From contig JAOPZF010000264.1 in assembly GCA_025964255.1 (NCBI GenBank), forward strand, positions 1 through 42,571: a DNA stretch of 42,571 nucleotides. The letters run 5' to 3'. Both the position numbers and the translations under genes were made by a program. The notes beneath the pieces were generated by a model. The model had not been told where the DNA came from. It worked only from the letters and a program-made list of their open reading frames with translations, and did no database searches. This stretch comes from Solirubrobacterales bacterium. Lineage in GTDB: Bacteria; Actinomycetota; Thermoleophilia; Solirubrobacterales; 70-9. Shown here in pieces: positions 16,025-23,137 of the stretch; the stretch's first letter is position 1, and the number at the start of each line of letters is the position of its first letter.

Positions 16025-17167
16025 CTATCCCGGACGGGTGGAGGTGGCCGTCTCGCCGGCGGCGAGCGGACCATCAGCGGTCGACGGCTGCGGGGCATAG
16101 CGCTCCCAGCCGTCGGGTGGGGGTCGTTCGACGCGCACCAGCCGTCGAAGCAGCTTCTCGAGGGAACCCGCCACCCCATCGGGGAGCAGGAAGGCGAACA
16201 GGATCAGGCCGATCCCCGAGACGATCCCGACCAGCTGCCCCCCACTCGCACCATTGTTGGTGACGTGGAGGCTGTCGATCAGGTTGGGGATCGAGTTATG
16301 GAGGAGCTCGACCACGATGCCGCCGGCGACGGCGCCGGGGATCGTCGCGCGCCCGCCGACGATCAGGCCGATCACCAGCAGGATCGCGAAGAGAAGTTCG
16401 AACTGCTGGTCGGAGACGACAGGCAGCTGGATCATCAACAGCGACCCGGCGACGCCTGCGAACGAGGCGCTGACGGCGAAGGCCGCGACCTTGTACCAGG
16501 ACACTTTCACCCCGGCCGAGGCGGCACTGTAGGGAGAGTCGCGGATCGCGATCAGGGCCCGGCCGAAACGTCCGCGCGCCAGGTTCCAGGCGACCCCGAA
16601 CATGATCGCCCCGACCGCGAGGATCACGTAGTAGTGGAAGATCTGCGGCCCGGCGATCGAGTCACGGAAGGGGAACCAGCTCGGCGCTTCCATCTGGTTC
16701 AGCGCGGTCATCCCGTTCGGGCCGCCGGTGAGGTGCGGGAACTGGTCGATCAGGGTCGGGAAGACCGCGGCGACGGCGAGCGTCACCGCCGCCAGGTAAA
16801 GGCCGCTGATCCGCAGCGCCGGGATCCCGACCAGGACTCCCGCGATGAGGCAGAAGAAGGCCGCGACCGGGATCGTCGCCAGGTAGGACCAGCCGTGTAC
16901 GGAGACCAGGATCACGGTCGTGTAAGCGCCGATCCCGACGAAGGCGCTGTGGCCGATCGAGATCTGGCCGCAGTAGCCGGTGACCAGGGTCAGCCCGAGG
17001 ATCGCCACCGCATAGGCGGCGATGCGCGAGAACGAGTCGACCTGGCTGGCGCTCCCGGCGACCAGCGGTAGGCAGAGCAGGACGATGACGACGACCGCCG
17101 CGAGGCCGAGCCGGCCCGCCTTGTAACGGGACCCCGCCGCATCGAGGTTGTAGCGGCGCTCGCTCAC
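16025..17167 (-). CDS. Branched-chain-type ABC permease, LivM family
   Basis: Inner-membrane permease of 380 residues with about ten hydrophobic segments. The family motif GYCGQISIGHSAFVGIGAYT lies near 64-83, and GGPNGMTAL near 148-156 is typical of LivM. ARGRFGRALIAIRDSPYSAASAG near 198-220 is the cytoplasmic EAA-like loop contacting the ATPases. It starts at GTG 17167, overlapping the LivH stop as GTGA. A hydrophilic C-terminal tail of about 40 residues follows the last membrane helix. It partners LivH, LivF and LivG encoded upstream. Confidence 0.92.
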   Translation of the reverse strand: MSERRYNLDAAGSRYKAGRLGLAAVVVIVLLCLPLVAGSASQVDSFSRIAAYAVAILGLTLVTGYCGQISIGHSAFVGIGAYTTVILVSVHGWSYLATIPVAAFFCLIAGVLVGIPALRISGLYLAAVTLAVAAVFPTLIDQFPHLTGGPNGMTALNQMEAPSWFPFRDSIAGPQIFHYYVILAVGAIMFGVAWNLARGRFGRALIAIRDSPYSAASAGVKVSWYKVAAFAVSASFAGVAGSLLMIQLPVVSDQQFELLFAILLVIGLIVGGRATIPGAVAGGIVVELLHNSIPNLIDSLHVTNNGASGGQLVGIVSGIGLILFAFLLPDGVAGSLEKLLRRLVRVERPPPDGWERYAPQPSTADGPLAAGETATSTRPG

Positions 17168-18228
17168 ACGCGCTCCAGGTAGCGCCGGCCGAAGAGCCCG
17201 CTCGGCTTGAACTGGAGGACGACGATGATCAACGCCAGCGCCACCGCGAGGCTGAACTGGGAGCTGAGGCCGGGCACGTAGCCGGGGATCAGCGAGGCGC
17301 AGAGCCCGACCAGGATGCCGCCGACGATGCTGCCGCCGATCGAGTCGAGGCCGCCGAGCGTCGCCGCCGCGAAGGCGTAGATCAGCACGTTGTTCATGAA
17401 GGTCGGGGTGAGGCTGGTGGTCGGCGCGATCAGGCAGCCGGCCAGCGTCCCGGCCGCGGCGGCGAGCATCCAGCTGCCCTGGACGGCGCGGCCGATGTCG
17501 ATGCCGAGGAGCTGCGCCGAGCCGGCGTCGTCGGCGACGCAGCGCATTGCCAGGCCGATCCGGGTGCGGGAGAGCAACAGGTGGATCGCCCCGACGACGA
17601 GGAGGATCAGCAGCACGGTGCCGATCTCGGCGTACTGCAGCTGGGCCCCGAAGATCGTCACGTTGTCGCCGTTGCCATTCGGGAAGAGGCTCGGGAAGCC
17701 CTTCGGTTCGAAGCCCCAGAGCAGGCCCGCGAACGAGCCGACGGCGAGGTAGAGCCCCAGCGTCACCATCGTGATCGCCAGGTGGTTGCCGGGGTCGAAG
17801 GGCCGCACCAGGCCGCGCTCGAGCAGACCCGCACCGAGCGCCGAGACGATCACCGCCGCCGCGACGGCGATCCCGATTCCCATGCCCATGTGGGCGTGCG
17901 CCTCCCAGGCCAGGTAGGTGCCGAACATCGCCAGGCCGCCCTGGGAAAAGTTGATCACCCGGGTGGAGCGGAAGACGAGCACCAGCGCCAGCGCCGTCGC
18001 CCCGTAGAGCGAGCCCTGGGTGGCGCCGTCGAAGCAGCGCTGCAGGTAGAGGCTGAAGCCGCCGTCGGAGATCGCGTAGATCGAGAAGGCGACGAGGAAC
18101 GCGGCGACGACGGCGAGCGCGGTGAGGGCGCTGCGGCGGCGCTCGACCGCGATCACGTCGAGGGCGCGCTCGGTGCGCGGCGGCAGCTCCTGCTGCGGCT
18201 CGGTTGCGGGTGCGGTCAGGTCGCTCAT
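17164..18228 (-). CDS. Branched-chain-type ABC permease, LivH family
   Basis: Second permease subunit, 354 residues. After a hydrophilic N-terminus of about 30 residues come hydrophobic helices, with TQGSLYGATALALVLVFRST near 70-89 and VINFSQGGLAMFGTYLAW near 91-108, the hallmark LivH N-terminal region. RTRIGLAMRCVADDAGSAQLLGID near 225-248 is the ATPase-contacting loop. The C-terminal GGLDSIGGSIVGG is also characteristic. One base separates it from the LivF gene upstream. Confidence 0.92.
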   Translation of the reverse strand: MSDLTAPATEPQQELPPRTERALDVIAVERRRSALTALAVVAAFLVAFSIYAISDGGFSLYLQRCFDGATQGSLYGATALALVLVFRSTRVINFSQGGLAMFGTYLAWEAHAHMGMGIGIAVAAAVIVSALGAGLLERGLVRPFDPGNHLAITMVTLGLYLAVGSFAGLLWGFEPKGFPSLFPNGNGDNVTIFGAQLQYAEIGTVLLILLVVGAIHLLLSRTRIGLAMRCVADDAGSAQLLGIDIGRAVQGSWMLAAAAGTLAGCLIAPTTSLTPTFMNNVLIYAFAAATLGGLDSIGGSIVGGILVGLCASLIPGYVPGLSSQFSLAVALALIIVVLQFKPSGLFGRRYLERV

Positions 18229-18229
18229 G

Positions 18230-18994
18230 TCAGTAGCCCAGATAGGCCCGCCGCACGGCCTCGTTGTCGTTTAGCTCGGTCGCGGTCCCTTCGACCGCGA
18301 TCTGGCCCGCCTCGAGCACGTAGGCGCGGCTCGCCAGCTCGAGGGCGATGTTGGCGTTCTGCTCGACCAGGACGATCGCCAGGTCCTGGCCCTGCTTCTG
18401 GACGTCGGCGAGGACCGCGTAGACCTGCTCGACGATCAGCGGTGCGAGGCCGAGCGAGGGCTCGTCGAGCAGCAGCAGGCGGGGCGCGCTCATCAGCGCG
18501 CGGGAGACGGCGAGCATCTGCTGCTCGCCACCGGAGAGGCTGCCGGCGGAGATGCGGCGCCGCTGGCCGAGACGCGGGAAGACCTCGTACCAACGCTCGA
18601 TCTCGGCGCCGATCGCGCCGCGGTCCTTGCGCAGGTAGGCGCCGGCGCGGAGGTTGTCCTCGACGCTCAGGTCGGTGAGGGTGCCGCGTCCCTGCGGGAC
18701 CGTCGCGATGCCCTTGCGGATCACCGCGGTGGCGGACTTGCCGACGACCGACTCGCCGTCGAACAGGAGCTCGCCCTTGGTCGAGACGAGCCTGCAGATC
18801 GAGCGCAGCATCGTCGTCTTGCCCGCCCCGTTGGCGCCGAGGAAGACGATCGTCTCCCCCTTATTGACGTGGAAGTCGATCCCGTGGAGGGCCTCGACGG
18901 CGCCGTAGGAGGCGTGCAGGCCGCGGGCCTCGAGCAGCGGCGGGCCGGTGCGCGGCGCGGTCGGCGCGGCGGCCGTGTCGGTGGCGGCGTTCAT
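18230..18994 (-). CDS. ABC transporter ATP-binding protein, LivF family
   Basis: ATPase of the Liv-type importer, 254 residues. Walker A GANGAGKT near 54-61, Q-loop region VPQGRGTL near 97-104, ABC signature LSGGEQQ near 152-158 and Walker B LLLLDEPS near 172-179 are all intact. The VEAL/IDFHVNKGE start and C-terminal YLGY are LivF-like. It overlaps LivG by 4 nt (ATGA). Hydrolysis would drive import of the pathway substrate. Confidence 0.94.
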   Translation of the reverse strand: MNAATDTAAAPTAPRTGPPLLEARGLHASYGAVEALHGIDFHVNKGETIVFLGANGAGKTTMLRSICRLVSTKGELLFDGESVVGKSATAVIRKGIATVPQGRGTLTDLSVEDNLRAGAYLRKDRGAIGAEIERWYEVFPRLGQRRRISAGSLSGGEQQMLAVSRALMSAPRLLLLDEPSLGLAPLIVEQVYAVLADVQKQGQDLAIVLVEQNANIALELASRAYVLEAGQIAVEGTATELNDNEAVRRAYLGY

Positions 18995-19800
18995 GACGCG
19001 CTGCCTCCCAGGTAGGCCTCGATCAGGCGCTCGTCGGCCTGCACCGCTGCGGGCGTGCCCTCGACCAGTCCGCGGCCGAAGTCGAGCGCGACGACGTAGT
19101 CGGAGACGTCCATGACTAGCGCCATGTGGTGCTCGACCAGGAGGATCGTGATGCCCTCCTCGTCGCGCAGCCGGCGCATCGTCTCGCCGAGCTCGCGGAC
19201 CTCACCGTGGTTGAGGCCGGCGGCGGGCTCGTCGAGCATCAGCAGGCGTGGGCGTGAGACGATCGCCCGGGCGAGCTCGATCTGCTTCAGCGTGCCGTAG
19301 GGGAGGCCCGAGCAGGGGTCGAAGGCGATCTCGCCGAGGCCGAAGAGCTCCAGCGCGGCGTAGGCGCGGGCGCGCAGGTCGCGTTCGGAGCGCCGGGCGG
19401 CGCCGACCATCTGGGCGACGAAGCTCGCGCCGCCACCGCCGTGGGCGCCGACCATCACGTTCTCGATCACGCTCAGCGCCGGCCAGAGCGCGAGGTTCTG
19501 GAAGGTGCGGCTGATGCCGAGGCCGATCAGGTCGGCGGCGCGGCGGTCGGTGAGGCGGGTGCCGTCGAAGTCGATCGTCCCGGCGGCCGGGCGGACGAAG
19601 CGGCTGATCGCGTTGAAGGCGGTCGTCTTGCCGGCGCCGTTGGGCCCGATCAGCGCGCAGATCTCGCCCTGGCGGACGCCGAAGCTGACGTCCTCGAGCG
19701 CGGTCACGCCGCCGAACCGGACCGTCAGGCCCTCGACCTGCAGCAACTGGGAACCGGTTCGGCTCCCCTCGGACTGTGCGCTCGGATAAGTGGTTTCCAT
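18991..19800 (-). CDS. ABC transporter ATP-binding protein, LivG family
   Basis: First gene of the importer operon, 269 residues. Walker A GPNGAGKTTAFNAISRF near 52-68, LivG-type ISRTFQNLALWP near 97-108, a degenerate signature LPYGTLKQIELARAI near 186-200 (usual for LivG) and Walker B LLMLDEPAAGLNHGE near 206-220. The signal immediately before ATG 19800 (GAGGG) is too close to be ideal, so the start could lie a few codons downstream. Operator site 3 lies 58 nt upstream in the region shared with the divergent SDR operon. Confidence 0.93.
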   Translation of the reverse strand: METTYPSAQSEGSRTGSQLLQVEGLTVRFGGVTALEDVSFGVRQGEICALIGPNGAGKTTAFNAISRFVRPAAGTIDFDGTRLTDRRAADLIGLGISRTFQNLALWPALSVIENVMVGAHGGGGASFVAQMVGAARRSERDLRARAYAALELFGLGEIAFDPCSGLPYGTLKQIELARAIVSRPRLLMLDEPAAGLNHGEVRELGETMRRLRDEEGITILLVEHHMALVMDVSDYVVALDFGRGLVEGTPAAVQADERLIEAYLGGSAS

Positions 19801-19858
19801 CCCTCGAAGACCCCGGTTGTTCGTCCCTCATCGACCCATCCCAAGGGCCGACCTAAAC

Positions 19859-19876
19859 GTCAACGTTGACGCTAAC
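19859..19876. promoter_or_regulatory. TetR-type operator, site 3
   Basis: GTCAACGTTGACGCTAAC, one of the best matches to the shared motif, with an internal 14-bp perfect palindrome (19858-19871). It lies between the divergent LivG operon (start 19800) and SDR operon (start 19989), nearer the LivG side. Confidence 0.78.
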
Positions 19877-19982
19877 GGGTCATGAGGAGATCGTCAAGCA
19901 AGACTTTCCGATCGCCCTCGTTTCGGGGAAATGCGGAGGTCATCGCCGGGCGTTGACCGGCGAACCGCATCGCGCTACCGTC

Positions 19983-20000
19983 GTCAACGTGAGCGCTGAC
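19983..20000. promoter_or_regulatory. TetR-type operator, site 4, overlapping the SDR start codon
   Basis: GTCAACGTGAGCGCTGAC has complete outer half-sites (GTCAAC and GCTGAC). It covers the proposed GTG start at 19989, so the transcript is probably leaderless or very short, or the true start is slightly downstream. Confidence 0.7.
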
Positions 20001-20786
20001 GCAACTCCTCGCGACGAGCGGGTGACCCTGGTTACCGGCGGCGGGAACGGGATCGGTGCCGCGGTCGTGAATCGGCTGGCGGCGAGCGGCGTGACGGTCG
20101 TGATCGCCGACCGCGACCTCGAAGGCGCCGAGCGCACCGCGGCGCGGATCCGCGCGGAGGCTTCCGCGGAGCCGAGGGCGCGCGTCGCCGGTGTCGGCCG
20201 AGTCGAGGTCCGCGGAATCGACGTCAGCGACTTCGACGCGGTCGACGCCCTCGTCGACTGGATCGTCGAACGACACGGGCGACTCGACGATGCCTGCAAC
20301 TGCGCCGGAGTGACCGGCGTTCGGGCCGACCTCGCCGAGTATCCGGAGGCGGTTTTCCGCCGCGTCCTCGAAGTCGACGCCGGCGGCGTCTTCGCCTGCC
20401 TGCGGGCCGAGCTCGGGGCGATGGCGACGCGTGGCGGAGGCCGGGTCGTGAACGTCGCCTCCGGCGCCGCGGCCCTCGGCGTCGCGGGCAGCTCCGCCTA
20501 CGTCGCCGCCAAGCACGCCGTCGCCGGCCTGACCCGCACCGCGGCGATCGAGTACGCGGCGCGCGGAATCGCCGTCAACGCCGTCTCCCCCGGCCTCGTC
20601 ATGACCGATGCCGTCGACCTCGACGTCGACCGATTCGTAGCCGCTCATCCGAGCGGGCGCCCGGTGACACCGGAGGAAGTCGCCGATGTCGTCGCCTGGC
20701 TCCTCCTCGACGCCCCGCCGCAACTGACCGGCGCCCTGATCCCGATCGACGGCGGCCTCACGGCGCAGATCGCGGGGGTCGCATGA
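19989..20786 (+). CDS. SDR family oxidoreductase (classical)
   Basis: NAD(P)-dependent alcohol/ketone oxidoreductase of 265 residues. TGGGNGIG near 16-23 binds the cofactor. The NNAG position reads CAGV, and YVAAK (about 169-173) is the catalytic Tyr/Lys pair. The end, TGALIPIDGG, is typical. GTG 19989 gives the usual SDR N-terminus and coincides with operator site 4. No Shine-Dalgarno is visible, which favours leaderless translation. GTG 20022 is an alternative but would start directly at the first beta strand. It overlaps the next SDR gene by 4 nt. Confidence 0.87.
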   Translation: MSADATPRDERVTLVTGGGNGIGAAVVNRLAASGVTVVIADRDLEGAERTAARIRAEASAEPRARVAGVGRVEVRGIDVSDFDAVDALVDWIVERHGRLDDACNCAGVTGVRADLAEYPEAVFRRVLEVDAGGVFACLRAELGAMATRGGGRVVNVASGAAALGVAGSSAYVAAKHAVAGLTRTAAIEYAARGIAVNAVSPGLVMTDAVDLDVDRFVAAHPSGRPVTPEEVADVVAWLLLDAPPQLTGALIPIDGGLTAQIAGVA

Positions 20787-21592
20787 ACCGGCCTCGGCCT
20801 CTCGGCCTCGTTCCCGGTTCGCTCAGCGGCAAGCGAGCTCTCGTCACCGGTGCCGGGACCGGGATCGGCCGCGGCATCGCGATCCGCCTGGCGGAGCTCG
20901 GTACCGACGTCGTCGGCGTCGGCCGGCGGGTCGAGCCGCTGATCGAGACCGGTTGCCTCGCGGCCGCGGCGACGGCGGGGACGACCACGGGTGGTTTCTC
21001 GTGGCGAGCTCTCGACCTACGGGACAGAGACGCGGCGACGGCCGCGGTGGCGGAGGTCGCCGGCGCGGGCGGTCTCGACCTCCTCGTCAACAATGCGGGC
21101 GGCCAGTTCATCGCTCCCGCGACCGAGATCTCCGACCGCGGCATGGCTGCCGTGCTCGACCTGAACCTGACCGCGGTGGCCAACCTGACCCGGGCGGCGC
21201 GGCCCTCGCTGGCGGAGAGCGGCGGGACGGTGGTGACGATCTCGCTCTCCTCGCCCGAGCGCGGGATCACCGGCCTTGCCCACTCGGCGACCGCCCGCGC
21301 CGCCTTCCTCGCCCTCACCCGCCGACTCGCCGGCGAGTGGCGCGAGGGCGGGATCCGCCTCTACGGCGTCGCGCCGGGAACCGTCTTCACCGACGGCGTC
21401 CGCGGCGAGATGTCGGCGGAGGCGCTGCAAGAGACCCTCCGCAACACGCCCCTCCGCACCGACACCGCGACCTGGGAGATCGCCGAGTGGGTCGCCGCGC
21501 TCGCCGCCGGCGTCGGCCCCCTTCCATCCGGCACCGTCCTCCAACTCGACGGCGGCGCCGGCATCCACGGCGTCGAGGGGCTGACCGGATGA
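20783..21592 (+). CDS. SDR family protein of the trans-2-enoyl-CoA/2,4-dienoyl-CoA reductase type
   Basis: A 269-residue SDR fold with TGAGTGIGRGIA (22-33). It departs from classical SDRs at the active site: YxxxK is replaced by AHSATARAA near 166-174. NNAGGQFIAPATEIS (103-117) plus this HSxxAR segment and LAGEW match my recollection of peroxisomal trans-2-enoyl-CoA reductase (PECR) and its bacterial relatives, which lack the classical Tyr. It would reduce a double bond in an unsaturated acyl-CoA intermediate. Coupled to both neighbours by 4-nt overlaps. The substrate is not known. Confidence 0.78.
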   Translation: MNRPRPLGLVPGSLSGKRALVTGAGTGIGRGIAIRLAELGTDVVGVGRRVEPLIETGCLAAAATAGTTTGGFSWRALDLRDRDAATAAVAEVAGAGGLDLLVNNAGGQFIAPATEISDRGMAAVLDLNLTAVANLTRAARPSLAESGGTVVTISLSSPERGITGLAHSATARAAFLALTRRLAGEWREGGIRLYGVAPGTVFTDGVRGEMSAEALQETLRNTPLRTDTATWEIAEWVAALAAGVGPLPSGTVLQLDGGAGIHGVEGLTG

Positions 21593-22212
21593 GCGCCCTC
21601 GCCGCCGACGCCCTCGCCGGGATCGCGGTCGCGGTGGCGCCGAACGCCGCCGCCGAAGAGACGGGTGCGGCCGCGACGCTGACCGACGGCCTGATCGCGC
21701 TCGGCGCGAATCTGGTCACCGACGAGGGGCCGGTCGACCTGGCCGTCGTCGCGATCGACGGCGTCGGCCGGCGATCGAATCCCGATGAGCCGCAGCCGGT
21801 CGCGGCACGCGCGCTCGACGCCTCCTATCCGCGACCGGTCACGGCTCCCCCGCTCGATGACGCTGATCCGCAGCCGGTCGCGGCACCCTCGCTCGACGCC
21901 GCCGCGGATGGAACGCTCGCCGCGGGACTCACCGAGGCTTTCGCCGCCGCGCGTGACGCGTTCCCGCGCTTACGCCCGGGCGGGTGCCTGCTCTTCGTGC
22001 TCGCCGACGCCTCGGCCGACCATGCCGACACCGATCCGGCCCGCGCCGCGATCGGCTCGCTCACCCGCACCCTCGCGCTCGAGTGGGCCCCGGGGCGCCG
22101 GGTCAACGCGCTCATCTGCGCTCGGCCCGAGGACGCAATCGAGGTGGCCGCGCTGATCGCCTGGCCCGCGTCGCGGACCCTTACCGGCGCGGTGCTCGAC
22201 CTCGTCGCGTGA
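21589..22212 (+). CDS. Unknown protein with SDR-like C-terminus and three tandem 13-residue repeats
   Basis: A 207-residue protein, no family recognised with confidence. The C-terminal part (RAAIGSLTRTLALEWAPGRRVNALI, about 150-174) resembles the helix-strand after the active site of an SDR, and TLTGAVLDL resembles the usual end. The glycine-rich cofactor motif and catalytic residues are absent. Residues about 66-104 are three 13-residue repeats (DEPQPVAARALDA type). It starts at ATG 21589 overlapping the upstream stop. It may be a degenerate SDR acting as a partner subunit of the preceding reductase. Confidence 0.6.
   Translation: MSALAADALAGIAVAVAPNAAAEETGAAATLTDGLIALGANLVTDEGPVDLAVVAIDGVGRRSNPDEPQPVAARALDASYPRPVTAPPLDDADPQPVAAPSLDAAADGTLAAGLTEAFAAARDAFPRLRPGGCLLFVLADASADHADTDPARAAIGSLTRTLALEWAPGRRVNALICARPEDAIEVAALIAWPASRTLTGAVLDLVA
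21784..21900 (+). repeat. Three tandem 39-bp in-frame repeats
   Basis: Units 21784-21822, 21823-21861 and 21862-21900 each encode a 13-residue segment of pattern xxPxPVxAxxLDx. Units 1 and 3 are nearly identical and unit 2 is more diverged. Because 39 is a multiple of three, copy-number change would keep the frame. Confidence 0.85.
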
Positions 22213-22246
22213 ATCGGCGGGAGGGTCGGCGCCGAGGCCCGGGGTT

Positions 22247-22350
22247 CGTGACGAAGGCTCCTGAAACGTCACGGTTCGTCCCGTCTCCTTCATGCCTCGG
22301 AATACGGCGTTCGTCGCTTGTAGCCGTATAGGGGGACAAGCGACGAACGC
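22247..22350 (-). repeat. Two-hairpin repeat element, copy B
   Basis: Read on the minus strand, the 45-nt palindromic core (22306-22350) differs from copy A at one position. The 59-nt tail (22247-22305) aligns to copy A without gaps and keeps the second CGTGACG/CGTCACG stem. It lies between the convergent ends of the gene ending at 22212 and the TetR gene ending at 22410, filling most of that intergenic space. Confidence 0.9.
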
Positions 22351-22409
22351 ACTGTCCCGACCCTCCGCGAAGGGTGCCGGGACACGTGCGGAACTGTGAC
22401 GGTCCGCGG

Positions 22410-23075
22410 CTACTTCGGCGGCTGGAGGGCGGCGAGGGACATCGTCACGAAGTCCTCGCCGATTGCCGAAAGCGATTCTTTGCCGGAGGGGACGTACCAG
22501 CGGTGCATCCAGTTGAACATGCCGATGATCCCGAGGACGGCGACCTGGGGGCGGATGTCGTCGCGGAATTCGCCCGACTTCATGCCTTCGGAGACGATTT
22601 TGGTGAGGACGCGGCCGTAGGAGTCGGCGTTGGCGCGAATTTCGTCGGCCTCGGGCCCGGACATCACTTTGTGGATGTTCTCGGAGAGGAAGATGAAGAG
22701 CGTCGGGTGCTCCTCCAACAGGTGGAGGTACTCCCGCAGCGACGCGACCAGCTTCTCTTCGGCGGGAATCTTCTCGGCCGCCACTTTTTTGAGGCTCGCG
22801 GTGACCGCGGCGATCGGATCCTCGAGCAAGGCGACGAGGAGCTCCTCCTTCGTCCCCACGTAGTAGTAGAGCGTCGCCCGGCTGATCCCGACCTCCTGCG
22901 CGACGTCCTCGAGGCGCGCCTGGCTGTACCCGAGACGCCTGAATACCTCGGCGGCCGCCGTGAGCACGTCTTGCCAGCGCTCGTCCGAGCGTCGGCCCTC
23001 CGCCTCGCGCCGCTCGGCGCGTCGGCGACCGATCTCGCTCGGCGGCTCCTCCTCTTGCTTTCGTTTGGTCGGCAC
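22410..23075 (-). CDS. TetR family transcriptional regulator, candidate repressor of the whole cluster
   Basis: A 221-residue regulator. A charged N-terminal extension of about 32 residues precedes the helix-turn-helix region (about 36-83), where LEDVAQEVGISRATLYYYVGTKEELL is the diagnostic TetR segment. The remaining 135 residues form the helical ligand-binding domain. It starts at GTG 23075, which lies inside operator site 5. No Shine-Dalgarno is visible, so it is probably leaderless and autorepressed. As the only regulator among 30 kb of genes sharing the 18-bp motif, it is the obvious candidate to bind it. The effector is probably an acyl-CoA intermediate, by analogy with KstR2/FadR-like TetR proteins. 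Confidence 0.88.
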   Translation of the reverse strand: MPTKRKQEEEPPSEIGRRRAERREAEGRRSDERWQDVLTAAAEVFRRLGYSQARLEDVAQEVGISRATLYYYVGTKEELLVALLEDPIAAVTASLKKVAAEKIPAEEKLVASLREYLHLLEEHPTLFIFLSENIHKVMSGPEADEIRANADSYGRVLTKIVSEGMKSGEFRDDIRPQVAVLGIIGMFNWMHRWYVPSGKESLSAIGEDFVTMSLAALQPPK

Positions 23076-23091
23076 GAGTGTTGATGCTGAG
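23074..23091. promoter_or_regulatory. TetR-type operator, site 5 (autoregulatory)
   Basis: ACGAGTGTTGATGCTGAG on the plus strand aligns without gaps to the shared motif. The right half is well conserved and the left half is the most degenerate of the eight sites. It overlaps the GTG start codon of the TetR gene, which suggests moderate autorepression. Confidence 0.6.
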
Positions 23092-23137
23092 CATATGGGC
23101 CGAGGCGGCAGCCCGCAGTCACGGGCGGCCGCCCGGC

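Noticed and set aside
14196-16100. 634-codon open frame on the plus strand opposite the substrate-binding protein gene
   Set aside because: It is antisense to a gene with signal peptide, lipobox and operon context. The GAA-rich sense codons remove stops on the other strand, and the product has no recognisable fold.
14472-19800. Liv system annotated simply as leucine/isoleucine/valine uptake
   Set aside because: The family also imports aromatic, steroid-like and other acids. The shared operator links it to the degradation regulon, and the binding protein is atypically long, so ligand assignment is not supported.
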